Below are positions 52,033 to 60,992 of a DNA stretch of 64,000 bases, piece by piece; position 1 is the stretch's first letter, and every line of letters begins with the position of its first letter. The notes under the pieces are model-generated. The model did no database searches. It was not told the DNA's origin and saw only the letters and a program-made list of their open reading frames with translations. A program made the translations under genes and the position numbers. The DNA is from Actinoplanes italicus (GTDB taxonomy: Bacteria > Actinomycetota > Actinomycetes > Mycobacteriales > Micromonosporaceae): positions 31,973 through 95,972 of the forward strand of contig NZ_PVMZ01000032.1 in the NCBI RefSeq assembly GCF_003001815.1. Direction: 5' to 3'.

Positions 52033-53465
52033 CCGACGAGAACCATCTCTTCCCCGCCGAGCCGAACCAGCGGCAGATCGCGCGTGAGCTGTACCGCCAC
52101 GCGAGGGACCTGCCGCTGATCAGCCCGCACGGGCACGTCGACCCGGTGCTGCTCGCCGACGACGTGCCGTTCGGAGACCCGGCCCGGCTGTTCGTGGTGC
52201 CCGACCACTACGTCACCCGGATGCTCGCCAGCCAGGGCATCCCGCCGGCACGTCTCGGGGTGCCCAGTGTGGACGGCTCGGAGGTGGAGACCGACGGCCG
52301 CGCGATCTGGCGGCTGCTCGCCGAGAACTGGAAGCTGTTCCGGGGCACGCCGTCCCGGCTCTGGACCGAGAAGGTCCTCGCCGACGTCTTCGGCATCACC
52401 AAGACCTTGAGCGGCGGTACGGCCGACGACATCTACGACGAGCTGTCGGCCCGTCTGGCCGAGCCGGACTACCGGCCGCGTGCCCTGTTCACCAGGTTCA
52501 ACATCGAGGTGCTCGCCACCACCGAGAGCCCCCTGGACGAGCTGCAGGCGCACGCCAAACTCGCCGCGGACGGCTGGGGCGGCCCCGGCGGCCGGGTGAT
52601 CACCACGTTCCGCCCGGACAACCTGGTCGACCCGGAGTGGCCCGGCTGGGCCCAGCGGGTCGCCGAGCTCGGTGACCTGACCGGCCTCGACGTCGGCACC
52701 TACTCCGGCTTCCTGGCCGCCCTGCGCAGCCGCCGCCAGGCGTTCATCGAGGCCGGCGCGACCAGCTCCGACCACGGTCACCTGACCGCCGCGACCCTGG
52801 ACCTGAGCGAGGCCGACGCGGCCGTGCTCTACCGCAAGGCCCTCGGCGGTGGTGCGGACGCGGCCGACGCCGAGGCGTTCCGGGCACACATGCTCGTCGA
52901 GTTCGCCCGGATGTCGCTCGACGACGGCCTGGTCATGCAGCTGCACCCGGGTTCGGTGCGCAACCACAACACCGCCCTGTACGAGCGGCACGGCCGCGAC
53001 ACCGGCGGCGACATCCCGTCGGCCACCGACTACGTGCACGCGCTGCGGCCGCTGCTGGACGCCCACGGCACCGACCCCCGCCTGCGGATCGTGCTCTACA
53101 CGCTGGACGAGACCGTGTTCAGCCGGGAACTCGCCCCGCTCGCCGGCGGCTACCCGTCGCTGTACCTCGGCGCTCCCTGGTGGTTCCTGGACAGCCCGAA
53201 CGCCCTGCGCCGGTTCCGGGAGTCGGTCACCGAGACCGCGGGCTTCTACAACACCTCCGGCTTCGTCGACGACACCCGCGCGTTCTGCTCCATCCCGGCC
53301 CGGCACGACGTGGCCCGCCGGATCGACGCCGGATACCTCGCCAAGCTCGTCGCCGAGGGAACGCTGCCCCTCGACGAGGCCGCGGAGACGATTGCCGACC
53401 TCGCGTACCACCTGCCCAAGAAGGTGTTCCGCCTCGACGGACCTCGGAGCGGGGACGAGGCATGA
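52029..53465 (+). CDS. uxaC: Glucuronate (uronate) isomerase
   Basis: 478 residues of the UxaC family, converting D-glucuronate to D-fructuronate and D-galacturonate to D-tagaturonate. Seen: the metal-binding start LPLISPHGHVDPVLLADD, DHYVTRMLASQGIP, MQLHPGSVRNHN and the C-terminal DDTRAFCSIPARHDVARRID. GTG start at 52029 overlapping the previous stop. The next gene supplies the reductase step, so the two carry out consecutive reactions. Confidence 0.95.
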   Translation: MTDENHLFPAEPNQRQIARELYRHARDLPLISPHGHVDPVLLADDVPFGDPARLFVVPDHYVTRMLASQGIPPARLGVPSVDGSEVETDGRAIWRLLAENWKLFRGTPSRLWTEKVLADVFGITKTLSGGTADDIYDELSARLAEPDYRPRALFTRFNIEVLATTESPLDELQAHAKLAADGWGGPGGRVITTFRPDNLVDPEWPGWAQRVAELGDLTGLDVGTYSGFLAALRSRRQAFIEAGATSSDHGHLTAATLDLSEADAAVLYRKALGGGADAADAEAFRAHMLVEFARMSLDDGLVMQLHPGSVRNHNTALYERHGRDTGGDIPSATDYVHALRPLLDAHGTDPRLRIVLYTLDETVFSRELAPLAGGYPSLYLGAPWWFLDSPNALRRFRESVTETAGFYNTSGFVDDTRAFCSIPARHDVARRIDAGYLAKLVAEGTLPLDEAAETIADLAYHLPKKVFRLDGPRSGDEA

Positions 53466-54925
53466 CCGTGACCTACCGCCTCGATCGCGGTGCCCTCGAG
53501 TCGCTGCCCGCCGCGGCCCGCCCGGCCGTCGAGCCCGGCTCGGTCCGGCCCGGCATCGTCCACCTCGGGCTCGGCGCCTTCCACCGCGCCCACCAGGCCG
53601 TCTTCACCGAGTCCGCGGTCGCGGCCTCCGGCGGTGACTGGGGCATCGTCGGGGTGGCGCCGCGCTCCCGCGAGATCCTCGACAAGCTGCGCGAACAGGA
53701 CGGGCTCTACAGCGTCCTGACCGTCGGCGGCGGCGAGGACCGGGCCCGCGCCGTCGGCATCCTGGCCGGCTTCGGCCACGCGGCCGGCGACCCGTACGGC
53801 GTGGTCGCGGCGATCGCCGACCCCGGTGTCCGGATCGTGTCGATGACCGTGACCGAGAAGGCGTACCGGCTCGATCCGGCCGGGCGGCTGCTGCTCGACG
53901 ACGAGCTGCGCGACCAGCTCACCGGGCACGCGCCGCCCACGAGCATCCCGGCCCTGCTGGTCCGCGGCCTGCTGCGGCGGCAGGCGGCCGGCGCCGGCCC
54001 GCTGACCGTGCTGTGCTGCGACAACCTGCAGGGCAACGGCCCGCGCATCCGCGGTCTGGTCGAGCAGGCGCTCGACGTCGCCGGAGCGCACCTGCCGGCC
54101 GGCGTGGCGTTCCCGGCCACCATGGTCGACCGGATCGTGCCGGCCACCAGCGCCGACCACATCCGGCGTACGGCACTCGCGCTCGGCGCCGACGACGCCG
54201 CCCCGGTGGTGGCCGAACCGTTCACCCAGTGGGTCATGCAGGACGACTTCCCCGGCGGGCGGCCCGACTGGGCGGGCGTCGGAGCGATCATGACCGACGA
54301 CGTCACGTCGTGGGAGAAGCTGAAACTGCGGGCCCTCAACGCGGTCCACTCGGCATGCGCTTACCTCGGGGCACTGGCGGGCCGCGAGCTGATCGCCGAC
54401 TCCCTGGAGATCCCCGGCCTGCCGCAGACGCTGCGGCGGTTCATCGCCGAGGACATCGCCCCGACCTTCGAGCCGCCGAAGGGCGTCACGGTGATCGGCT
54501 ACGGCGAGAAATCGCTGGAACGCTTCGCCAACCGGGAACTGGGCCACCGCAATCTGCAGGTCGCCATGGACGGCTCCCAGAAGCTGCCCCACCGATTGCT
54601 CGGCACCATCTCCGACCTGCGGAGGACCGGCGTCACTCCCGCCCTCGCGGTCCTCGTCCTGGCGGCGTGGATGCGCTTCGCGCGGGGGTACGCCGACAGC
54701 GGCGCGCCACTACAGCTGGACGACCCGCTGGCCGGCCGGATCCGGGCCGCGCTCGCCGCGGCACCGGACACCCCGGCCGGTGTGGTCGGCGCGTTGCTCG
54801 CCCTCGGTGAGATCTTCCCGCCCCACCTGGCCGGTGACGACGTGCTGCGTTCCGAGCTGATCCGCTGGTACGGCGAACTCGAGCGGCACGGCGTCGAGGC
54901 GACTGTCGGCGGACTGGCCCGATGA
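53462..54925 (+). CDS. Mannitol-dehydrogenase-family reductase, probable fructuronate reductase
   Basis: 487 residues of the polyol-specific long-chain dehydrogenase family. Seen: the NAD-binding GIVHLGLGAFHRAHQAVF, CCDNLQGNG, FPATMVDRIVPATS and the catalytic region WEKLKLRALNAVHSACAYLG with the family Lys. In this operon it most likely reduces fructuronate to mannonate (UxuB activity); mannitol oxidation is the main alternative. ATG at 53462 overlapping the isomerase stop; its own stop overlaps the next start (ATGA). Confidence 0.88.
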   Translation: MTVTYRLDRGALESLPAAARPAVEPGSVRPGIVHLGLGAFHRAHQAVFTESAVAASGGDWGIVGVAPRSREILDKLREQDGLYSVLTVGGGEDRARAVGILAGFGHAAGDPYGVVAAIADPGVRIVSMTVTEKAYRLDPAGRLLLDDELRDQLTGHAPPTSIPALLVRGLLRRQAAGAGPLTVLCCDNLQGNGPRIRGLVEQALDVAGAHLPAGVAFPATMVDRIVPATSADHIRRTALALGADDAAPVVAEPFTQWVMQDDFPGGRPDWAGVGAIMTDDVTSWEKLKLRALNAVHSACAYLGALAGRELIADSLEIPGLPQTLRRFIAEDIAPTFEPPKGVTVIGYGEKSLERFANRELGHRNLQVAMDGSQKLPHRLLGTISDLRRTGVTPALAVLVLAAWMRFARGYADSGAPLQLDDPLAGRIRAALAAAPDTPAGVVGALLALGEIFPPHLAGDDVLRSELIRWYGELERHGVEATVGGLAR

Positions 54926-56055
54926 CGACGCGGGTCGCGCTGATCGGCGCGGGAGGGCACGGGCTGTCGCACCGGCGGGTGCTGCAGCGGCTCTCCGACG
55001 CGGGACAGGCCGAGGTCGTGGGACTGTGCGACCGGCAGCCGGTGGAACCGCACCCGGACGCACCGCTGCCCGGCGTGCCGTTCTTCACCGACCACACCAC
55101 CCTGCTGGCGGTCGCGCGGCCCGAGGTCGTGATCATCTGCACTCCGCCGCACACGCATCTGGCCATCGCGCTCGACGTGCTCGCCGCCGGCGCCGACCTG
55201 CTGCTGGAGAAGCCGCCGGTGATGTCGCCGGCCGAGCACACCACGCTCGCCGCGGCGGTCGAGCGTACCGGGCGGATCTGCCAGGTCGGTTTCCAGGCGC
55301 TCGGGTCGGCCGCGCTCGCCGAGCTGTGCGTGGCGGCTCCGGCCGGCGAGATCGGGGTGACCGGCGCCTGGTGGCGGCCGGACACCTACTACCGGCGGGC
55401 GCCGTGGGCGGGGAAACGCACCGTCGACGGCCGCCCGGTGCTGGACGGTGCGCTGGTCAACCCGTTCGCGCACGCCCTGATGCAGTCGCTGGTGGTCGCC
55501 GACGCCTGCGAGCCGGGATTCGGTCCGGTCTCGATCGAGCTGGAGCGGTACCGGACGCGGGACATCGAGACCGACGACACCACGTTCCTGCGCCTGACCG
55601 GCACCGGTGAGCGGCGGATCACCGTGGCCGTGACCCTCGCGTCGCCGGTGTTCATCGCGGGCGAGATCCGGGTCGGCGACGCCGTCCTGGAGTACCCCAC
55701 CGACCGGCTGAGACTGCCGGGGGAGCCGGAGTTCCAGCACGTCCCGGGCCGGATCGGCCTGATGGAGAACCTGCTCGAACACCGGCGCGACCCCTCGGCG
55801 CCGCTGCTCGCGCCGCTCGCGCGCACCGCCGGGTTCACGGCGGTCGTCGAGGCCATCGTGGCCGCGCCGCCGCCCGCGGAGATCGGTTCGCGCTGGCTCG
55901 AACCGCACCCCGACGGTGGCGGTTCGATCGTGCCCGGCATCGACCGGCTGGTGCGGGAGATGACCGACACGGGCCGTCTGCCGTCCGAGTCCGGCGTGCC
56001 CTGGGCCCGCCCCGGCCTGCGGATCCCGATCGCCGCGCCGGCGAAGGTCCACTGA
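54922..56055 (+). CDS. Second Gfo/Idh/MocA-family dehydrogenase
   Basis: 377 residues: Rossmann start RVALIGAGGHGLSHRRVLQR, LLLEKPPVMSPAEH with the EKP motif, and a shorter C-terminal domain than the paralogue at 50713. It lacks a clear Lys-x-x-x-His catalytic pair where the first has one, and instead has DGALVNPFAHALMQSLV. Last gene of the four-gene overlapping operon. Its substrate is probably another uronic or deoxy sugar from pectin side chains, which is inference. Confidence 0.85.
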   Translation: MTTRVALIGAGGHGLSHRRVLQRLSDAGQAEVVGLCDRQPVEPHPDAPLPGVPFFTDHTTLLAVARPEVVIICTPPHTHLAIALDVLAAGADLLLEKPPVMSPAEHTTLAAAVERTGRICQVGFQALGSAALAELCVAAPAGEIGVTGAWWRPDTYYRRAPWAGKRTVDGRPVLDGALVNPFAHALMQSLVVADACEPGFGPVSIELERYRTRDIETDDTTFLRLTGTGERRITVAVTLASPVFIAGEIRVGDAVLEYPTDRLRLPGEPEFQHVPGRIGLMENLLEHRRDPSAPLLAPLARTAGFTAVVEAIVAAPPPAEIGSRWLEPHPDGGGSIVPGIDRLVREMTDTGRLPSESGVPWARPGLRIPIAAPAKVH

Positions 56056-56183
56056 AACACCAGAGCCACGGCGGGGAGGCCGGTGTGCTCGTGCTCCTGC
56101 CCGCCGTACCGGAAAGGGTTTTTCTAGAGAAGGGATCTGATGAAGTGAATGCTCTGTCGGGTCGGGAAACGGTCGGGTAGGCC

Positions 56184-57497
56184 GTGCGTACCGCTCTCGC
56201 CGCGACCATCGGCCTCGTCCTCACCGCCGGTGTCGCCTCTGTCCCCGCCGCAGCAGCCCCGCCGGCAGTTCCGGCGGAGGCACGGGCGGTCCTGCCCGCG
56301 AACGACGGGTGGGCCGCCGCCACCACCGGGACCACCGGTGGCTCAGCGGCCGACGACGCGCACGTGTTCGTGGTGCGCAACCGCGCGGAACTCGTCGCCG
56401 CGCTGGCCGGCGGCACCGATCCGACCCCGCGGATCGTGCTGATCAAGGGCACCATCCGAGCCAACGAGGACGACGCGGGCAACCCGCTGACCTGTGACGA
56501 CTACGCCGATCCGGCGTACACGCTGGACGGTTACCTGGCCGCCTACGACCCCGCGGTGTGGGGTCGCGCGACCCGGCCGACCGGCCCGCTGGAGGAGGCC
56601 CGGGTCCGGTCGCAGCGCAATCAGGCGGCCCGGATCCAGTTCCGGGTCGGTGCCAACACCACGATCTACGGACTGCCGAACGCCCGCCTGATCGGCGGCA
56701 ACCTGCTGATCCAGAACGTGGACAACGTGATCGTGCGCAACGTGCGGTTCGAGGACGCGGCCGACTGCTTCCCGGCCTGGGATCCGACCGACGGCTCGCT
56801 CGGCAACTGGAACTCCGCCTACGACCTGGTGACCCTGACCGGGGCGACGCACGTGTGGGCGGACCACAACACGTTCAGCGACGGTGACAACATCGACGCG
56901 TCCCAGCCGCTGTATCTCGGGCGGCCCTACCAGGTGCACGACGGCGCGCTCGACATCATCCGCGCGTCCGACTACGTCACCGCCTCCTGGAACGTGTTCC
57001 AGGAACACGACAAGACGATGCTGATCGGATCCACCAACACGGTCGGCGCGGATGTCGGGAAACTGCGGGTCACCCTGCACCACAACGAGTTCGCGAACGT
57101 GGGGCAGCGGGTGCCGCGGGTCCGATTCGGACAGGTGGACGTCTACAACAACTACTTCTACCAGACCGATGAGGACGCGTATTCGTACTCGTGGGGTGTG
57201 GGGGTCTACTCGGCGATCTACGCCGAGAACAACTTCCTGCTGCGTAGTGCGGACCTCGCCCTGGAGGACGTCGTCTACGACTGGGGCGGCACGGCCATCA
57301 CCGAGATCGGGACGCTGACGCGGGTCGGCACCGGGCCGGTGCGGGCGGTCAGCCTGCTCGACGAGTACAACGCCACCCACGACCCGGACCTGGGCGCGGA
57401 TGCCGGCTGGACGCCGGTGCTGCGGGCCGGGCCGGTGACACCCACCGCGCAGGTTCCGGCGGTGGTCGGCAAGGGCGCCGGCGCGGGCCGGTTGTGA
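56184..57497 (+). CDS. Secreted pectate lyase, PL1 family
   Basis: 437 residues with an Ala-rich signal peptide (about 25 residues). The parallel beta-helix PL1 motifs are clear: THVWADHNTFSDGDNIDA with calcium-binding Asp residues, DGALDIIRASDYVTASWNVF, and VTLHHNEFANVGQRVPRVRF containing the catalytic Arg region RVPRVRFG. It cleaves polygalacturonate outside the cell by beta-elimination, feeding the importer and catabolic genes upstream. GTG start at 56184 with a weak ribosome site. It lies 128 bp after the operon, probably with its own promoter, and is followed by a strong terminator. Confidence 0.92.
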   Translation: MRTALAATIGLVLTAGVASVPAAAAPPAVPAEARAVLPANDGWAAATTGTTGGSAADDAHVFVVRNRAELVAALAGGTDPTPRIVLIKGTIRANEDDAGNPLTCDDYADPAYTLDGYLAAYDPAVWGRATRPTGPLEEARVRSQRNQAARIQFRVGANTTIYGLPNARLIGGNLLIQNVDNVIVRNVRFEDAADCFPAWDPTDGSLGNWNSAYDLVTLTGATHVWADHNTFSDGDNIDASQPLYLGRPYQVHDGALDIIRASDYVTASWNVFQEHDKTMLIGSTNTVGADVGKLRVTLHHNEFANVGQRVPRVRFGQVDVYNNYFYQTDEDAYSYSWGVGVYSAIYAENNFLLRSADLALEDVVYDWGGTAITEIGTLTRVGTGPVRAVSLLDEYNATHDPDLGADAGWTPVLRAGPVTPTAQVPAVVGKGAGAGRL

Positions 57498-57501
57498 ATG
57501 A

Positions 57502-57536
57502 CGGTTCCCGGCCGGTGCATGACCGGCCGGGAACCG
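57502..57536 (+). terminator. Terminator of the pectate lyase gene
   Basis: CGGTTCCCGGCCGGT and its exact complement form a 15-bp stem with a five-base loop, starting four bases after the stop codon. Confidence 0.88.
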
Positions 57537-57616
57537 GATTCCGGAACGCCGGTGGCTCACCTCGATTACGCTGACCGCAAATTCGGTGAAATATCCGGTT
57601 ATGCGGAGTGTTACTC

Positions 57617-58228
57617 ATGAATATTGTTGCCCGTCGGCTGGCGGCGATCCCGGCCGGAATCCTCCTCCTCGCTGGCCTCGGCGGGCCGGCGAGCGCAACC
57701 GGTCCGACCGGTGTTCTGACCCCGCCCGGCACCGGATCGGCGGTCCTCGAGCAGATGCGCCGGGACGTCGCGGCGGTCACCGGCAAACCGGCCGTCCCGT
57801 GCTGGCACGACATCACCATCAGATCGGTGGCCAACGGCCTCTACGTGTCCGCCGAGATCGGCTGGGAGGCCGGCGACTACGGCGCGCTGCGGGCCCGCGC
57901 GGCGGCGCCCGGCAAATGGGAGAAGTTCATCGTCTGCCGCGACGCCCAGTCCGGGGTCACGAAGCTGCGTGCCCAGGCCAACAACGAGTTCGTCTCGGCC
58001 GAGCTCGACAACGCCGGAGCCCGGTACGGCATGCTGCGCGCCCAGGCCGAGAAGGCCGGCGGATGGGAGCGCTACTACTCCAACAGCGCCCCCGGCGGAC
58101 AGTTCTCGTTCTACGCGCGGGACAACCGCCGCTGGGTCTCCGCCGAGGTCACGTTCCGTGGCGATCTTCAGGGAGTGCTGCGCGCGCGGGCCACGAGCGT
58201 GAGCGCCGAGCAGACGTTCGTATGGTGA
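57617..58228 (+). CDS. Secreted fascin-like beta-trefoil protein
   Basis: 203 residues. A signal peptide (cleavage near GPASA) is followed by repeats of a pattern seen in fascin-type beta-trefoils: ITIRSVANGLYVSAEIGWEA, then TKLRAQANNEFVSAELDNAG, then FSFYARDNRRWVSAEVTF. Each has an NxxYVSAE-like core and an LRARA strand, giving three or four trefoil subunits. Such extracellular modules bind sugars or proteins; no catalytic residues are visible. ATG at 57617 with GGAG eight bases upstream. It stands alone, before an AT-rich spacer (58229-58351). Confidence 0.7.
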   Translation: MNIVARRLAAIPAGILLLAGLGGPASATGPTGVLTPPGTGSAVLEQMRRDVAAVTGKPAVPCWHDITIRSVANGLYVSAEIGWEAGDYGALRARAAAPGKWEKFIVCRDAQSGVTKLRAQANNEFVSAELDNAGARYGMLRAQAEKAGGWERYYSNSAPGGQFSFYARDNRRWVSAEVTFRGDLQGVLRARATSVSAEQTFVW

Positions 58229-58351
58229 GTTTCCTTTAAAGTGGAAGCCCTCGAACCTTAAGTTTCTCTTTATTTCGATCTTCGGTGATCCGCGCTTGGG
58301 AGCGTTCCCGTATGGACCGGCGAGAAGGTGGTCCAAGAGGAAGGCACGCAG

Positions 58352-59611
58352 ATGAAGCGGTACCGGAGCTACCGGAGCAACGCGGGGGCATCGAACATCC
58401 GGCGCTGGCGGGTCGCCGGTGTGGCGGGTGTCGCGGTGGCCCTGGTCGGTGTGGGCCTCGGCGTGGCGGCTGCCGCCGACAGCCCTGTACCCACAGTGAA
58501 CTGCCAGACCGTCGCCGACAAGCTGGGCGCCGTGCCGGCCCAGGCGCAGGCGGAGATCGCCCGCAACCTGCAGCTGCTCAACACGCAGATCCAGGAGGCC
58601 AACAACCGGATCCGCACCAGCCAGGGTCAGGGCGGACCGGCCTTCATCCAGAACGCGATCCTCGGCCCGCTGAAGGACAAGCGCTTCGCCACCATCAACC
58701 GCATGGAGACGGCGATCGGCCGGACCATCGCCAAGCCGAACCTGAACGCCGAGGGCCTGGCCCCCTGCAGCCTGAACGCCAGCGGCGGCGGCAACGCCTC
58801 GCCCGAGCCGGCCCAGGTGCCCGCCAAGTCGGTGCAGGCCGGTGCCGCCGTGGTCGCGAACGTCGGCTCGATCTCCTGCCCGGACGTGCGGATCAACGTG
58901 GCGATCCCGGCACAGGCGCAGGCCGAGATCGACCGCAACCTCGCTCTGCTGCAGACCCAGATCAACGAGGCCAACACCCGGCTCAAGAACTCGGTCGGCC
59001 AGGGCGGCGCAGCCTTCGTGCAGAACGCGATCCTCGGCCCGCTGAAGGACAAGCGATTCGCCACCATCAACCGCATGGAGACGGCGATCGGCCGTAACGC
59101 CGCGAAGCCGAACCTGAACGCCGAGGGCCTGTCGACCTGCTCGCTCAACGCCGCTGCCGGTGGTGGCGGCGCCGCGGCCGAGCCGACCGCGGCTCCGACC
59201 ACGCAGCCTCCGGCGAACAACGGCAACGCCGGCAACGGCAACGCCGGCAACGGCAACGCCGGCAACAACCAGGCCGCGGCCAGCCGGAACACCGGCAACG
59301 TCGGCATCAACGACGGCACCGCGCAGGTGGACTGCCCGGACGTCGCCATCGACGTGGCGATCCCGGCGCAGGCGCAGGCCGAGGTCGACCGGAACCTGGC
59401 GCTGCTGCAGACCCAGATCAACGAGGCCAACGCCCGGATCAAGAGCACGGCCTTCCAGGGTGGCGTGAACTTCATCAACAACGCGATCCTCGGCCCGCTG
59501 GAGGACAAGCGGTTCGCCACCATCAACCGGATCGAGACGGCGATCGGCCGTAACGCCGCGAAGCCGAACCTGAACGCCGAGGGCCTGTCCGCCTGCAACC
59601 TGAACAAGTGA
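58352..59611 (+). CDS. Secreted protein of three ~88-residue Cys-bounded repeats
   Basis: 419 residues. An N-terminal hydrophobic segment (22-42) acts as signal or anchor. Three very similar units follow, each bounded by two cysteines: Cys51-139, Cys176-263 and Cys328-415 (spacings 88, 87, 87). Each unit reads IPAQAQAEIDRNLALLQTQI-like, then a Gly-Gly turn, then NAILGPLKDKRFATINRMET and NAAKPNLNAEGL before the second Cys. Helices are likely in the AQAQAE and FATINR segments. A Gly/Asn linker (NGNAGNGNAGNGNAGN) joins units 2 and 3. I do not recognise the family. ATG at 58352 after AGGAAGG; a strong terminator follows. Confidence 0.85.
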   Translation: MKRYRSYRSNAGASNIRRWRVAGVAGVAVALVGVGLGVAAAADSPVPTVNCQTVADKLGAVPAQAQAEIARNLQLLNTQIQEANNRIRTSQGQGGPAFIQNAILGPLKDKRFATINRMETAIGRTIAKPNLNAEGLAPCSLNASGGGNASPEPAQVPAKSVQAGAAVVANVGSISCPDVRINVAIPAQAQAEIDRNLALLQTQINEANTRLKNSVGQGGAAFVQNAILGPLKDKRFATINRMETAIGRNAAKPNLNAEGLSTCSLNAAAGGGGAAAEPTAAPTTQPPANNGNAGNGNAGNGNAGNNQAAASRNTGNVGINDGTAQVDCPDVAIDVAIPAQAQAEVDRNLALLQTQINEANARIKSTAFQGGVNFINNAILGPLEDKRFATINRIETAIGRNAAKPNLNAEGLSACNLNK

Positions 59612-59631
59612 CCTGCTCCGCCTGATCACCG

Positions 59632-59663
59632 AAGAGCCCGGCCGCTCGTGCGGCCGGGCTCTT
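59632..59663 (+). terminator. Terminator of the triple-repeat protein gene
   Basis: AAGAGCCCGGCCGC and its exact complement, 14-bp stem with a four-base loop TCGT, 20 bp after the stop codon. Confidence 0.88.
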
Positions 59664-59706
59664 TCGTGGTTCCGCCGGGTGGCGTCACCCCAGCACAATC
59701 GGCGTC

Positions 59707-60183
59707 ATGGCGAAGCCCGAAGTTCTGGCCAAGGTGGACGCCGACCTCGAACGCGGCCACACTCATCTCGCCGCCCAGCGCCTGAACAGCCTGATCGCGG
59801 CCGATCCCTTCGACCTCGGCCTGCGCGCCCGGCTCGCGGCCGTGCACCGCCGCACCGGCAACTTCGCCGAGGCCGGCCGCTGGGGATATCTCACCGAGGA
59901 TGTCACCGAGGCCGAGCTCAGGGCGTTCGCCAAGGCATACAGCGATCAGTTGCGTGCCCTTGTCCTCCACGGCGAGACGCCTCGCGATCTGGGACCCCTC
60001 GCCGCGGCCCGCCTCGCCGCGCTGCCCCACCCGCCCGTCTTTTCTCCACGTCAGGTCCCTGCCCAGCGGGTCGAGGCCTACAAACCGCCGGAGGACACGA
60101 GCGCGGGCGAGGTGATCTTCGGGCTGCTCCTGATGGTGTGCGCGGCCATCGGGGTGATCTCGGTCATCCGGTGGTTCCTCTGA
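59707..60183 (+). CDS. DUF6584-like protein with a C-terminal membrane helix
   Basis: 158 residues. The N-terminal ~75 residues form TPR-like helices (LAKVDADLERGHTHLAAQRL, NSLIAADPFDLGLRARLAAV, HRRTGNFAEAGRWGYLTED), typical of small actinomycete proteins of the DUF6584 type. The C-terminus has one helix (about 134-156: VIFGLLLMVCAAIGVISVIR), so it is tail-anchored. Function unknown. ATG at 59707. Its end overlaps the end of the convergent gene by 20 bp. Confidence 0.7.
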   Translation: MAKPEVLAKVDADLERGHTHLAAQRLNSLIAADPFDLGLRARLAAVHRRTGNFAEAGRWGYLTEDVTEAELRAFAKAYSDQLRALVLHGETPRDLGPLAAARLAALPHPPVFSPRQVPAQRVEAYKPPEDTSAGEVIFGLLLMVCAAIGVISVIRWFL

Positions 60184-60799
60184 CCGGCTCGTCCTCGACG
60201 AACAGTTTGTCCAGGGTGGGGCGGGCCGCCTCCTGTGCCTCCCACGCCTCCACCGCGTCGACCTCGGCGTTGCGGGCCTCCTCCACGAGGACCTCCGCGG
60301 CGACCGAGGCGACGTGCGCCTGTTCGCGGACCTGCACCGTCTCGGCCACCGCCTCCTCGTAGGCGCGCCGCGCGTCGCGGACCCGGCCGTCGTCGAGCAG
60401 CGCGGCCGGCGGGCCCGCGTGATGCCAGATGCCGTTCAGCTGCTCCGCCGACAGCTCGCCCCGACGGTACGCCGCCAGCGCCGCACGCTGCACCAGCAGA
60501 TGCGACTCGTCGGCCGTCGCCATCTTGGCCTGCCACTGCGCTTCCAGGAAACGGTCCTCCGCCTGGTCGCGTGCCCCGGCCGCCGCCTCGGCCCGGTGCC
60601 GGGCCTCGTCGGCCTCCGCCGCGGCCCGGTCGGCCGCGGCGCGTACCGTCTCCAGATCGTCCAGCAGCTCCTGCACCTCGCCCGGCACCGCCGGGCCGGA
60701 GCGCGGCCGCTGCCAGACCGCCACCGCCGCCACACACGTCAGGATCGCCACCACCGCCGCGGCGGCGCCGGCCGCCCACGTCCAGACCATTGCCCGCAC
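60164..60799 (-). CDS. Membrane-anchored coiled-coil protein
   Basis: 211 residues: an N-terminal helix (about 8-30), then a long Ala/Glu/Arg-rich coiled coil (LLDDLETVRAAADRAAAEAD; EARHRAEAAAGARDQAEDRF), a short loop (LNGIWHHAGPPAALLDDGRV) and a second coiled-coil stretch. It may be a structural or scaffolding protein of the envelope. GTG start at 60799, or ATG at 60790. Convergent and overlapping with the DUF6584-like gene; no family recognised. Confidence 0.7.
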   Translation of the reverse strand: MRAMVWTWAAGAAAAVVAILTCVAAVAVWQRPRSGPAVPGEVQELLDDLETVRAAADRAAAEADEARHRAEAAAGARDQAEDRFLEAQWQAKMATADESHLLVQRAALAAYRRGELSAEQLNGIWHHAGPPAALLDDGRVRDARRAYEEAVAETVQVREQAHVASVAAEVLVEEARNAEVDAVEAWEAQEAARPTLDKLFVEDEPVRGTTG

Positions 60800-60992
60800 T
60801 ACCCTTCCCGGCGCTGTCTCCCCATCGATACCGACCGTAATGGGATGAATGGATCTTCGCCACCGCCATCCCGTGATCGCGGATGGATAGCACTATCGGA
60901 TAGCCTCATGCGCTCGCGCGTGGCACGTCGAGTCCGTAACGCGGACGTGGTAGAAAGCCCGCCGACACCGGCGACGCAGAGGAGAGCCAACC

